A stretch of DNA of 64,000 nucleotides from Thioclava marina (lineage in GTDB: Bacteria > Pseudomonadota > Alphaproteobacteria > Rhodobacterales > Rhodobacteraceae), in NCBI RefSeq assembly GCF_002020135.1, contig NZ_MPZS01000001.1:1798001-1862000 (forward strand). The letters run 5' to 3'. A program made the translations under genes and the position numbers. Below the pieces are notes generated by a model. It did no database searches and was not told where the DNA came from. It saw only the letters and a program-made list of their open reading frames with translations. Positions 1 through 7,482 of this stretch are shown in pieces. Positions within the stretch are counted from its first letter, which is position 1. The number at the start of each line of letters is the position of its first letter.

Positions 1-111
1 CTGAACGTTTTTGCGCCCGATCACCAGCCAGACGATCAGAAGGGCAATGATCGCCGCCCCGACCGAAGTCAGGGAGATCAAAGCAGCTTCAAGCCATGCG
101 CTGTTCATCAT
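1..111 (-). CDS. N-terminus of an unidentified membrane-anchored protein (truncated by window edge)
   Basis: An open frame of 37 codons runs off the left edge on the minus strand. It starts at ATG 111 (or the adjacent ATG at 108), with GGAG seven bases upstream. The peptide begins MMNSAWLEAA and then has one hydrophobic segment (about residues 9-32) ending in a basic GRK, as expected for an N-terminal membrane anchor. It lies 89 bp downstream of regB on the same strand. Too little is visible to assign a family; an RmuC-like protein with an N-terminal anchor is one guess, no more than that. Confidence 0.5.
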   Translation of the reverse strand, partial: MMNSAWLEAALISLTSVGAAIIALLIVWLVIGRKNVQ

Positions 112-200
112 CGGGCGACTCCAACCTGTCCGGGTCGGAGCTTGTCGCTGAAATGGTTAATTCCGGGTTAAACCCAAATTTGCGGCGCTGTCCGTAGGTC

Positions 201-1583
201 TCAGAGCTCGATCGGCTGATTGAACCCCAGCGCTCCTTCCTTCTGCGCGAGGATGCGTTGGGCAGGCCAAACCACTTCGACCACCGCACCGGAACGGGTC
301 GGGTTGTCGGAAGCCGAGGCATAGGGCGCATCGCCATTGGCAAAACTGAGCCGCCCGCCGGTGCGTTCGATCAGCGTCTTGGCAATGAACACGCCAAGCC
401 CCATTCCCTCGTAATCCTTGCGCTCCGACGCGTTCGAGCGCGGTTGCAGGAACGGATCTCCGATACGGTTGAGGACATTGGCCGGAAAGCCCTTGCCGTC
501 GTCGATAACCCGCACCGTGATCCGCTCGGCATCCCATTCGGCCTCGACCCAGACGGTCGAGCGCGCGAAATCCACCGCGTTCTGAATGAAATTGCGCAGC
601 GCATGGATCAGCTCGGGATAGCGATAGATCGTCGGCTGGCGTTCAGATCCGCCCTCGGCGGGATGCGCATCGAAGACGATCTCGATTCCGCGCTCAAGAT
701 GCGGATCCGCCGCCTCGCGCAGCACCGCCAGGAGCGGCGCGGTGCGCATATGCAGATCGTCTTTTCCGACACGTCCCATCGAGTGAAGGATATCGCGGCA
801 CCGATCAGCCTGCTCGCGGATGAGCAGCGCATCGTCGCGCAGCTCGGGCTTGTCGTCGAGTTCGTCGGCAAGCTCGGAGCTTACCAGCTTGATCGTCGCA
901 AGCGGCGTACCCAGCTCATGCGCTGCGGCAGCCACGACCCCACCTAGATCGGTGAGCTTCTGCTCGCGCGCGAGCGCAAGCTGGGTCGCGCGCAGGGCGT
1001 CCCCCATCGAGCGTACCTCGGTCGAGACCTTGTGCGCATAAGCCCCGAGGAAGGCCACCCCGATGATGATCGCAAGCCAATAGCCGAATTCGAAGACGTC
1101 CGGCACGGCGATCACCTCGCCGGTCTTGCTGACCAGAGGCAGGTAAATGACGGCCACGATCGAGATCATCACCATCGTCGAGAGGCCGAGGAAGATCGTT
1201 GCCGAACGCTCGAGAGCGGTCGCGGCGATCGTGACCGGAACCAGGATGAGAAGGGCGAAGGGATTGTTCATCCCGCCGGTGATCGACAGGAGCAGCGCCA
1301 GTTGCGCCATATCGAACAGAAGCGTCGCCGCGGCCTCGGTCTGGGTCAGCCGCTTGGTGTCGGGAAAGAGGAAGATCGCGACGAGGTTGGCCGCGACCGC
1401 CGCACCGACCGTCGCAAGACAGAGCGGCAAATCAAGGGCGATATCATAGACATAATAGGTGACGAGAATCGCGCCGAGCTGCCCGAGGATCGCCGTCCAG
1501 CGCAAGATTATGAGTGTGCGCAGCCGCACCCAGTCGTGATGCGTCTCGGCCGGGCCGGGCTCGGCTTCCAGGCGTTGGGCCAT
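201..1583 (-). CDS. regB: Redox sensor histidine kinase RegB/PrrB
   Basis: 460-residue membrane histidine kinase that senses redox state and phosphorylates RegA. The N-terminal half has about six membrane segments and the quinone-binding motif GGMNNPF at residues 103-109. The H-box AAAHELGTPLATIK carries the phosphorylated His at about 222. A cysteine in the sequence ADRCRDIL (about 262) matches the redox-active Cys265 of Rhodobacter RegB. The ATP-binding boxes IQNAVDFA, VIDDGKGF and GMGLGVFIAK follow. The start at 1583 is chosen because GGAGGAAAC precedes the ATG; an upstream in-frame extension to 1664 has no such signal. It is divergent from senC-regA across 110 bp, the arrangement known from Rhodobacter. 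Motif-level identification is firm. Confidence 0.95.
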   Translation of the reverse strand: MAQRLEAEPGPAETHHDWVRLRTLIILRWTAILGQLGAILVTYYVYDIALDLPLCLATVGAAVAANLVAIFLFPDTKRLTQTEAAATLLFDMAQLALLLSITGGMNNPFALLILVPVTIAATALERSATIFLGLSTMVMISIVAVIYLPLVSKTGEVIAVPDVFEFGYWLAIIIGVAFLGAYAHKVSTEVRSMGDALRATQLALAREQKLTDLGGVVAAAAHELGTPLATIKLVSSELADELDDKPELRDDALLIREQADRCRDILHSMGRVGKDDLHMRTAPLLAVLREAADPHLERGIEIVFDAHPAEGGSERQPTIYRYPELIHALRNFIQNAVDFARSTVWVEAEWDAERITVRVIDDGKGFPANVLNRIGDPFLQPRSNASERKDYEGMGLGVFIAKTLIERTGGRLSFANGDAPYASASDNPTRSGAVVEVVWPAQRILAQKEGALGFNQPIEL

Positions 1584-1693
1584 GTTTCCTCCGCGTCGAA
1601 ACCGCGCAACGTGAAACAAACGCCGCACGAAAACATTGATAATCGGCCCTCTTCGCGCGATCAATGCACCGCGGACACGAGGGAGACGAGCAA

Positions 1694-2356
1694 ATGAACA
1701 CTGTCGCGAAATTTTCGGCCATCGGGGCCGCGATTGCCGTGGTGGCGGGTTTGGGGATCACCTGGTTTGCCAGCACACGCGTCGCGAATGACGATATCTT
1801 CGCGCAATGCCGCTCGAGCGTGGTTGCGGGCGGCACCGGCCAGATCGGCGGGCCTTTCACCCTCACGGACGAGAACGGCAAGACGGTGACCGACAAGGAT
1901 GTGATCACCGAGCCGAGCATCATCTATTTCGGTTATACCTATTGCCCCGATGTCTGCCCGCTCGACAGCGCGCGCAACGCCGAAGCCGTCGCCATCCTGG
2001 AAAGCCGCGGCTACTCGGTCACGCCGGTCTTCATCTCGGTCGATACCGCGCGCGACACGCCCGAAACGCTACGCGCCTTTACCGAACTCATGAGCCCGAA
2101 AATGATCGGCCTCACCGGCACGCCCGAGCAGATCCGGAAAGCCTCCCAGGAGTATCGGACCTATTTCAAGGTTCAGGATCCGGACGACCCCTATACGCTG
2201 ATCGATCATTCGACGCAGAGTTATCTCGTTTTCCCGAAAATCGGCTTCGTCGAATATTTCAATCGCGACACCACGCCCGATCAGATGGCCGACAAGGTGG
2301 CTTGTTTTGTCGATGCCTGGAAGAAAGCCGGCGAGACCGCCGCAAGCGGAAATTGA
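1694..2356 (+). CDS. senC: SCO1/SenC/PrrC family copper-binding thioredoxin-fold protein
   Basis: 220-residue protein anchored by one N-terminal membrane segment (about residues 7-26), with a periplasmic thioredoxin fold. The copper ligands of the SCO family are present: CPDVC at residues 84-88 and the distal His at about 172 (LIDHSTQ). The family helps load copper into cytochrome oxidase, and in Rhodobacter SenC/PrrC is linked to RegB signalling. The start follows GGGAGACGAGCAA; the frame is open further upstream but without a comparable ribosome site. It is 54 bp upstream of regA and probably cotranscribed with it. Confidence 0.93.
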   Translation: MNTVAKFSAIGAAIAVVAGLGITWFASTRVANDDIFAQCRSSVVAGGTGQIGGPFTLTDENGKTVTDKDVITEPSIIYFGYTYCPDVCPLDSARNAEAVAILESRGYSVTPVFISVDTARDTPETLRAFTELMSPKMIGLTGTPEQIRKASQEYRTYFKVQDPDDPYTLIDHSTQSYLVFPKIGFVEYFNRDTTPDQMADKVACFVDAWKKAGETAASGN

Positions 2357-2410
2357 CCCCGAAGGGTCAAGAGCTTAAAACCGAAGCAGGAAAACAGGAC
2401 GGGGGTTTCC

Positions 2411-2965
2411 ATGGTCGAGGATAACAGCGCGGATATCGGACCGGACAAGTCACTTCTCATCGTGGATGACGACGTTCCGTTCCTGACGCGGCTCGCCCGC
2501 GCGATGGAAAAACGTGGCTTCGAACCGCAAACCGCGGAAACGGTGGCCGCCGGACGCGCAATCGTTCAATCCAACCCGCCCGCCTATGCGGTGATCGACC
2601 TGCGTCTTGAGGATGGTAACGGGCTCGACGTGGTCGAAGCGCTGCGCGAGAAGCGTGCCGATGCGCGGATCGTGGTTCTGACGGGCTATGGGGCGATCGC
2701 CACCGCCGTCGCCGCAGTGAAAATGGGCGCAACCGATTACATCGCCAAGCCGGCCGATGCGACCGATGTCACCAATGCCCTTCTTGCCAGAGGTGAAACC
2801 GCCCCGCCGCCGCCGGAAAACCCGATGAGCGCCGATCGCGTGCGCTGGGAACATATTCAGCGCGTATACGAATTGTGCGACCGCAACGTCTCGGAAACCG
2901 CGCGCCGTCTGAATATGCATCGCCGCACGCTTCAGCGTATTTTGGCGAAACGCAGCCCGCGTTAA
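2411..2965 (+). CDS. regA: Redox response regulator RegA/PrrA
   Basis: 184-residue response regulator of the ActR/RegA/PrrA type. The receiver domain (about 13-125) has the acidic pair at 20-21, the phospho-acceptor Asp63 in VIDLRLEDGNG, and the conserved Lys in YIAKPAD. A proline-rich linker (TAPPPPEN) leads to a Fis-like helix-turn-helix at the C-terminus (about 156-180, ETARRLNMHRRTLQRI), which is almost invariant in the family. It is the cognate regulator of RegB, encoded divergently. In relatives it controls photosynthesis, carbon and nitrogen fixation, and terminal oxidase genes. Confidence 0.95.
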   Translation: MVEDNSADIGPDKSLLIVDDDVPFLTRLARAMEKRGFEPQTAETVAAGRAIVQSNPPAYAVIDLRLEDGNGLDVVEALREKRADARIVVLTGYGAIATAVAAVKMGATDYIAKPADATDVTNALLARGETAPPPPENPMSADRVRWEHIQRVYELCDRNVSETARRLNMHRRTLQRILAKRSPR

Positions 2966-3001
2966 TAAAAAATCGGTTGAAATTAATTCCTGTATGCTAT
3001 C

Positions 3002-3028
3002 AATGCTCCGGAAAAATTCCGGAGCATT
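3002..3028 (+). promoter_or_regulatory. Perfect 12-bp hairpin burying the hvrA-like ribosome binding site
   Basis: Bases 3002-3013 pair without mismatch to 3017-3028 around an AAA loop. The 3' arm contains GGAG (3021-3024), the only Shine-Dalgarno candidate for the gene starting at 3033, eight bases ahead of its ATG. The structure could block translation until melted or bound, or be a weak terminator for regA, since the following TTTCTC is only a poor U-tract. Confidence 0.7.
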
Positions 3029-3032
3029 TCTC

Positions 3033-3338
3033 ATGAATCTCGACACGATGTCGCTCGACGAACTGAAAACCCTGCGCAAACAGGTCGACAAGGCGATTGC
3101 CGGTTATGAAGACCGCAAGAAAAAGGAAGCGCTCGAGCAGCTTGAAAAAGCCGCCCGTGATATGGGTTTCTCGCTGGCAGAGCTGACCGGTGGCTCGTCC
3201 AAGCCGCGCCGCACCGTTGCGCCGAAATACGCCAACCCCGCCGATTCCAGCCAGACCTGGACCGGCCGCGGCCGTAAACCGCGCTGGGTCGAAGAGGCGC
3301 TCGCCTCGGGTAAATCCCTGGATGATCTCGCGATTTAA
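3033..3338 (+). CDS. hvrA: H-NS family nucleoid protein, HvrA/Spb-like regulator
   Basis: 101-residue H-NS family DNA-binding protein. The N-terminal half is a charged coiled coil (about residues 5-50). The C-terminal half carries the DNA-binding core YANPADSSQTWTGRGRKPRW (about 70-89), close to the family consensus TWTGRGRxPxW. In Rhodobacter, HvrA/Spb sits in this same place after regA and adjusts photosynthesis gene expression. The ATG at 3033 is used because the protein then begins MNLDTMSLDEL, as in relatives; the longer frame would run through the upstream hairpin. It is followed by a strong terminator. Confidence 0.9.
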   Translation: MNLDTMSLDELKTLRKQVDKAIAGYEDRKKKEALEQLEKAARDMGFSLAELTGGSSKPRRTVAPKYANPADSSQTWTGRGRKPRWVEEALASGKSLDDLAI

Positions 3339-3367
3339 AACTCGCGCCTTGATTGAAATCTGAATTG

Positions 3368-3395
3368 AAAATGCCCGCAAATCGCGGGCATTTTT
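3368..3395. terminator. Bidirectional rho-independent terminator
   Basis: An 11-bp stem (AAAATGCCCGC with GCGGGCATTTT) around a 5-base loop is flanked by A-rich and T-rich tracts. It sits between the convergent hvrA-like gene and the HD hydrolase, so it can end transcription from both sides. Confidence 0.9.
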
Positions 3396-3399
3396 ATTT

Positions 3400-3984
3400 T
3401 CAGATTTCCGCCAATAGAGCCTCGTGCCGCGCCGTATAATCCTTCCGGACTTCCGAAGGAGGACGCAAATGGATTTTGAACCGCTCGGTATATTCCGGAC
3501 CGATCTTGCCGAAAATCTTGTCGGCCTCCTTGGTCGAAAATCCCGCGATCTGTTCCGCTTCGAGCCGCGCGGAGACGATATCGGCCTTCTTGATCGCCCG
3601 CTTGATTTTCACCGGCAATGCCGCGGGCAAACCGAAGCGGATATGCACCGCCGCATCGAGCTTCGCATCGAGCACCCCATAGCCTTCCCCGATTGCCGCC
3701 TTCACCGGGCTGATCATGTCGCCCAGCACATATTCGGGCGCATCATGCAGCAGCGCCGCGAGTTTCCAGCGCGGCTCGATCTTCGGGTTCTGATGGCTGA
3801 AGATCTGTTCGACCAGCAGCGAGTGCTCGGCCACCGAATAAGGCCAGTCGCCGAAAGTCTGCCCGTTCCAGCGGGCCACGAAGGCGAGCCCATGCGCGAT
3901 ATCCTCAATCTCGATATCGACGGGCGTCGGATCCAGCAGGTCAAGCCTGCGCCCCGAAAGCATGCGTTGCCAGGCGCGTTTCAT
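3400..3984 (-). CDS. HD-domain phosphohydrolase (YfbR-like)
   Basis: 194-residue soluble protein with an HD metal-dependent phosphohydrolase domain. The metal ligands are visible as YSVAEHS (about 46-52), ALLHDAPE (the HD pair, about 72-79) and a later Asp in KKADIV. This resembles the 5'-nucleotidase YfbR and related hydrolases; the substrate cannot be read from the sequence. The start at 3984 follows a GAGAGG ribosome site; the longer open frame back to 4152 has none. It is convergent with the hvrA-like gene. Confidence 0.82.
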   Translation of the reverse strand: MKRAWQRMLSGRRLDLLDPTPVDIEIEDIAHGLAFVARWNGQTFGDWPYSVAEHSLLVEQIFSHQNPKIEPRWKLAALLHDAPEYVLGDMISPVKAAIGEGYGVLDAKLDAAVHIRFGLPAALPVKIKRAIKKADIVSARLEAEQIAGFSTKEADKIFGKIGPEYTERFKIHLRPPSEVRKDYTARHEALLAEI

Positions 3985-4133
3985 GCGAGCCTCTCTGAAT
4001 GGTGTCGTCAGCGCTTTGGACAGCTTTGCCGTGACTACCCAAAGCACCTCCGCCTGTAAACGGCAGAGCCTGCGGGAACATTTTCCCGCCTTTCTCGTTT
4101 CAATGTCGACAAGGAGAGAGAAGGAGGACGCAG

Positions 4134-4631
4134 ATGCACGCCTCAAAGACATCCATTCTTACCGCCGGAATCGTGGCCCTCACCATTCCCGCGACGATCG
4201 CGATCGCCAAGGTCACGAATGAGGTCGCTCCGTTGGAGCAATCCCCGCGGCAGATCATGCTGAACGGGTACGAGGGCGATGGGCGTCCGATGGACGATAT
4301 CGGCTCGAACATTCCCTATGGCGACCTTTCCGCCTTCGACAAGATTACGACGATCGGCGCGGCACAGAGCCCCGACGTGCCCTATTGCGACGAGCGTGCG
4401 GCCTTGCTGAAAACGCTCGATCACGATTTCGCCGAGAGTCCCCGCGTCAAGAAAGCTCTTGGCGACAACCGTTCGGTCGAGCTTTGGGCATCCTCTGTCA
4501 TGGGCACCTGGACGGCGGTTTACACCCGTGCCGATGGCGTGTCTTGCGTGGTCTCGTCGGGAATGGGCTGGGAACAGGGTGACAACCCGGTCGCTCTGCT
4601 CGGTCGCGAGGGCATCCTCCCCGCGACGTGA
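4134..4631 (+). CDS. Hypothetical secreted protein
   Basis: 165-residue protein of no family I recognise. The first 25 residues look like a Sec signal peptide (hydrophobic TAGIVALTIPATIAIA after a short polar start). The mature part has two cysteines, in VPYCDER and GVSCVVSS, which could form one disulfide in the periplasm. The end is rich in Gly and Trp. AAGGAGG lies seven bases before the ATG, so the start and expression are well supported. It lies between the HD gene (divergent) and ahcY. Confidence 0.75.
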   Translation: MHASKTSILTAGIVALTIPATIAIAKVTNEVAPLEQSPRQIMLNGYEGDGRPMDDIGSNIPYGDLSAFDKITTIGAAQSPDVPYCDERAALLKTLDHDFAESPRVKKALGDNRSVELWASSVMGTWTAVYTRADGVSCVVSSGMGWEQGDNPVALLGREGILPAT

Positions 4632-4680
4632 CGGCACGGCAGGCTTCATTGCCGGTTCACCAATGCAGTGCTACATAGCG

Positions 4681-4698
4681 CCCAAATTCAGATTTGGG
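4681..4698 (+). promoter_or_regulatory. Small hairpin in the ahcY leader
   Basis: CCCAAAT pairs perfectly with ATTTGGG around a TCAG loop, ending eight bases before the ahcY ATG, so part of the GGGAG ribosome site is in the stem. A second possible stem, CGGCA with TGCCG, lies just upstream (about 4637-4660). Both suggest translational control but do not prove it. Confidence 0.4.
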
Positions 4699-4706
4699 AG
4701 CCGCAG

Positions 4707-6098
4707 ATGGCCGACTACATCATCAAGGATATCGCCCTGGCGAATTACGGCCGCAAGGAGCTCGACATTGCCGAAACCGAGATGCCGGGCCTGATGGCCT
4801 GCCGCGCCGAATTCGGCGAGAGCCAGCCGCTGAAAGGCGCGCGGATTGCGGGCTCGCTGCACATGACGGTGCAGACCGCCGTGCTGATCGAGACGCTCAA
4901 GGCGCTCGGCGCGGATGTTCGCTGGGCCTCGTGCAACATCTTCTCGACGCAGGATCACGCGGCGGCGGCGATCGCCGCGGGCGGCACCCCGGTCTTCGCA
5001 ATCAAGGGCGAGACGCTGGAGGAATACTGGTCCTACACCGACAAGATCTTCCAGTTCGAGGAAGGCACCTGCAACATGATCCTCGACGATGGCGGGGATG
5101 CGACGCTCTATATCCTGATGGGTGCCCGCGTCGAGAATGGCGAGACCGGCCTGATCGAAGTACCCACGTCGGAAGAGGAAGAGGCGCTTTTCGCCCAAAT
5201 CAAGAAGCGCATGAAGGAAAGCCCCGGCTGGTTCACACAGCAGCGCGACGCGATCAAGGGCGTCTCGGAAGAGACCACGACCGGCGTGCATCGCCTCTAC
5301 GATCTGCACAAGAAGGGCCTCCTGCCCTTCCCGGCGATCAACGTGAATGACTCCGTCACCAAATCGAAATTCGACAACAAATACGGCTGTAAAGAGAGCC
5401 TCGTGGACGGCATCCGCCGTGCCACCGACACGATGATGGCCGGCAAGGTCGCCGTCGTGTGCGGCTATGGCGATGTGGGCAAGGGCTCGGCCGCTTCGCT
5501 ACGCGGCGCAGGCGCCCGCGTGAAAGTGACCGAAGTCGATCCAATCTGCGCGCTTCAAGCCGCGATGGACGGGTTCGAAGTCGTCGTGCTGGAAGACGTC
5601 GTCGACAGCGCCGACATCTTCATCACCACCACCGGCAACAAGGACGTCATCCGCATCGAGCATATGCGCGCGATGAAGGACATGGCGATCGTCGGCAATA
5701 TCGGCCATTTCGACAATGAAATTCAGGTGGCGAGCCTGAAGAACCACAAATGGACCAACATCAAGGACCAGGTGGACATGATCGAGATGCCCTCGGGCGC
5801 GCGCATCATCCTTCTGTCGGAAGGCCGCCTGCTGAACCTCGGCAACGCCACCGGCCACCCGAGCTTCGTGATGTCGGCGAGTTTCACCAACCAAGTGCTG
5901 GCGCAGATCGAACTGTGGACCAAGGGCGAGGAGTATGCGCCCGGCGTCTACATCCTGCCCAAGCATCTCGACGAAAAGGTCGCGCGCCTGCATCTCAACC
6001 GGATCGGCGTCAAACTCACCGAGCTGCGCCCCGATCAGGCGGAGTATATCGGCGTCACGGTCGAAGGGCCCTTCAAGCCCGAGCATTACCGCTACTGA
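4707..6098 (+). CDS. ahcY: S-adenosylhomocysteinase
   Basis: 463-residue cytosolic NAD-dependent enzyme that splits S-adenosylhomocysteine into adenosine and homocysteine, keeping methylation reactions running. Visible signatures include [13 protein letters not shown] near residue 75, the substrate-binding segment with [15 protein letters not shown] (about 215), the Rossmann motif [11 protein letters not shown] (about 252-263), and the C-terminal PFKPEHYRY, typical of the family. The start MADYIIKD follows GGGAGCCGCAG. The gene lies near the regA-hvrA cluster as in Rhodobacter, although two unrelated genes intervene here. Confidence 0.98.
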   Translation: MADYIIKDIALANYGRKELDIAETEMPGLMACRAEFGESQPLKGARIAGSLHMTVQTAVLIETLKALGADVRWASCNIFSTQDHAAAAIAAGGTPVFAIKGETLEEYWSYTDKIFQFEEGTCNMILDDGGDATLYILMGARVENGETGLIEVPTSEEEEALFAQIKKRMKESPGWFTQQRDAIKGVSEETTTGVHRLYDLHKKGLLPFPAINVNDSVTKSKFDNKYGCKESLVDGIRRATDTMMAGKVAVVCGYGDVGKGSAASLRGAGARVKVTEVDPICALQAAMDGFEVVVLEDVVDSADIFITTTGNKDVIRIEHMRAMKDMAIVGNIGHFDNEIQVASLKNHKWTNIKDQVDMIEMPSGARIILLSEGRLLNLGNATGHPSFVMSASFTNQVLAQIELWTKGEEYAPGVYILPKHLDEKVARLHLNRIGVKLTELRPDQAEYIGVTVEGPFKPEHYRY

Positions 6099-6120
6099 TC
6101 GACGCGACTATCGCATCGAC

Positions 6121-6150
6121 AAGGCCGCGCCTCCGGGTGCGGCCTTTGTT
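6121..6150 (+). terminator. Rho-independent terminator of ahcY
   Basis: AAGGCCGC (6121-6128) pairs with GCGGCCTT (6139-6146) and is followed by TTGTTTGT. It lies 22 bp after the ahcY stop. Confidence 0.8.
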
Positions 6151-6352
6151 TGTCGCAAGCCCCCTGTCGCGCTAGGCTGAGGCAATCCCGCAGCCCGCCT
6201 CGACCCCGACCCGACCTTTATCCAGCGCCTCTCGTGTCGCGGGGGAAAGTGACGCCGCTTTTCCCCAAGATTTTGGCTTTGTATTTTCTTTATCCGGGCT
6301 TACCCTGCGCCTGCCACAATTTCGAATGATCTAACTTCAACAGGTGGGACTC

Positions 6353-6694
6353 ATGGGTAAAAGAGACGAGCTGATCGAGAAATATGCTGACGATCTGAAA
6401 ACCAAATGCGGCATGACGCCGGATATGGATCTGCTGACCAAGGTCACGATCGGCTGCGGCCCCTCGATCTACGATGCGGATGCCTCGACCGTCGCCGGTT
6501 CGGACAAGGGCGAACTGGAAACCGTCAAGAACAACTTCCTCGTCAAGAAGCTCGGCCTCGCCGATGGCCCGGAACTGATGGACGCGATCGACAGCGTGAT
6601 CGAGACCTACGGCCGTTCGGAGCGCAACAAGTATCGCGCCGTCGTCTATTACATGCTGACCAAGCATTTCGGCAAAGAGAGCGTCTACGCCTGA
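6353..6694 (+). CDS. DUF2853 family protein
   Basis: 113-residue soluble, mostly helical protein that I recognise as DUF2853, a small family common in alphaproteobacteria and Bacteroidetes with no settled function. It begins MGKRDELIEKYADDL and ends KHFGKESVYA. AGGTGGGAC precedes the ATG at 6353; an in-frame ATG nine bases upstream is less well placed. It is a single-gene unit between ahcY and the convergent crotonase. The 250 bp upstream contain the ahcY terminator and probably its own promoter. Confidence 0.8.
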   Translation: MGKRDELIEKYADDLKTKCGMTPDMDLLTKVTIGCGPSIYDADASTVAGSDKGELETVKNNFLVKKLGLADGPELMDAIDSVIETYGRSERNKYRAVVYYMLTKHFGKESVYA

Positions 6695-6749
6695 GCGGAC
6701 CCTCTTTCGCAATGCTTACGGCCCGGGGATGACCCGGGCCGTTCGCGTT

Positions 6750-7367
6750 TCAGGGGATAAGACCCTTGATCCCCGCGACATGGGACGGTTTGGCCCCGCG
6801 CGCATCGGCCGCGAGACCTGCCACGGTCTCCATCAGAGCCTCGGGCGCCACGATCCGGTCGATCAGCCCCCAACCCAGCGCCTCCTCGGCCTCGATCTTC
6901 TGACCCGCCATCAGGATCATCTTCGCCCGCGCGGGCCCGATCAGAGCGGCCATGCGCGGCGGGTCCGAAGGCTGCGGCAAAAAGCCCAGCTTCATCACCG
7001 GGTAGAAGAACTTGGCCCCCGGGACCGCGATGCGCAGGTCGCAGGCCAGAACCATTCCCATCGCGCCTCCCGCCAGCGTGCCATTGAGCGCCGCGATCGT
7101 CAGGCAGGGCAGCGCCGCGATCGCGCCCGAGAGCCGCTCCCAAACCGGATCGGTCGCCAACGTGCCGCTACGCGCCTCATCCAGATCCGCCCCGGCGGAA
7201 AACACTTTCCCGATGCCCGTCAGCACGAAAACCCGCGCCTCCTCGGCCTTGGCGCGTTCGGCCAGATCCGCGATTTCATTCAGCATCGCCTGCGTGAGCG
7301 AATTGGCCTTTTCGGGCCGGTCAATCGTCACGGTCCAGAGCCCGTCCTCGATCTGGTGGCGGATCAT
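6750..7367 (-). CDS. Enoyl-CoA hydratase/isomerase (crotonase) family protein, atypical
   Basis: 205 residues, shorter than the usual 255-265 of the family. Crotonase fold signatures are present: TIDRPEKANSL near the start, VFSAGADLDEA for the oxyanion hole region, and LNGTLAGGAMGMVLACDLRIA. The two glutamates that act as acid and base in true enoyl-CoA hydratases seem absent: the first is replaced within GGAMG and the second by Val in YPVMKLGFLP. It may therefore be an isomerase, a dehalogenase-like or another CoA-handling variant. The start at 7367 has GGAG six bases upstream; ATG 7388 has its GGGAGG directly abutting, so I prefer 7367. Confidence 0.8.
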   Translation of the reverse strand: MIRHQIEDGLWTVTIDRPEKANSLTQAMLNEIADLAERAKAEEARVFVLTGIGKVFSAGADLDEARSGTLATDPVWERLSGAIAALPCLTIAALNGTLAGGAMGMVLACDLRIAVPGAKFFYPVMKLGFLPQPSDPPRMAALIGPARAKMILMAGQKIEAEEALGWGLIDRIVAPEALMETVAGLAADARGAKPSHVAGIKGLIP

Positions 7368-7482
7368 CACAATCTCCAGCTTTGGCATCCTCCCTTCGAT
7401 CTAACAGCGATACCGGGCCTTGACCATCGCGCATCCCCACGGGAGGATGTGCCGATTTTGTTTTCTATCGAAAGGTATCGTC

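Noticed and set aside
4632-4706. A SAM/SAH or SAH riboswitch before ahcY
   Set aside because: The leader has hairpins and a GGCTTC segment reminiscent of small SAM/SAH switches, but the required downstream pseudoknot partner at the ribosome site is not visible. It is kept only as a low-confidence hairpin.
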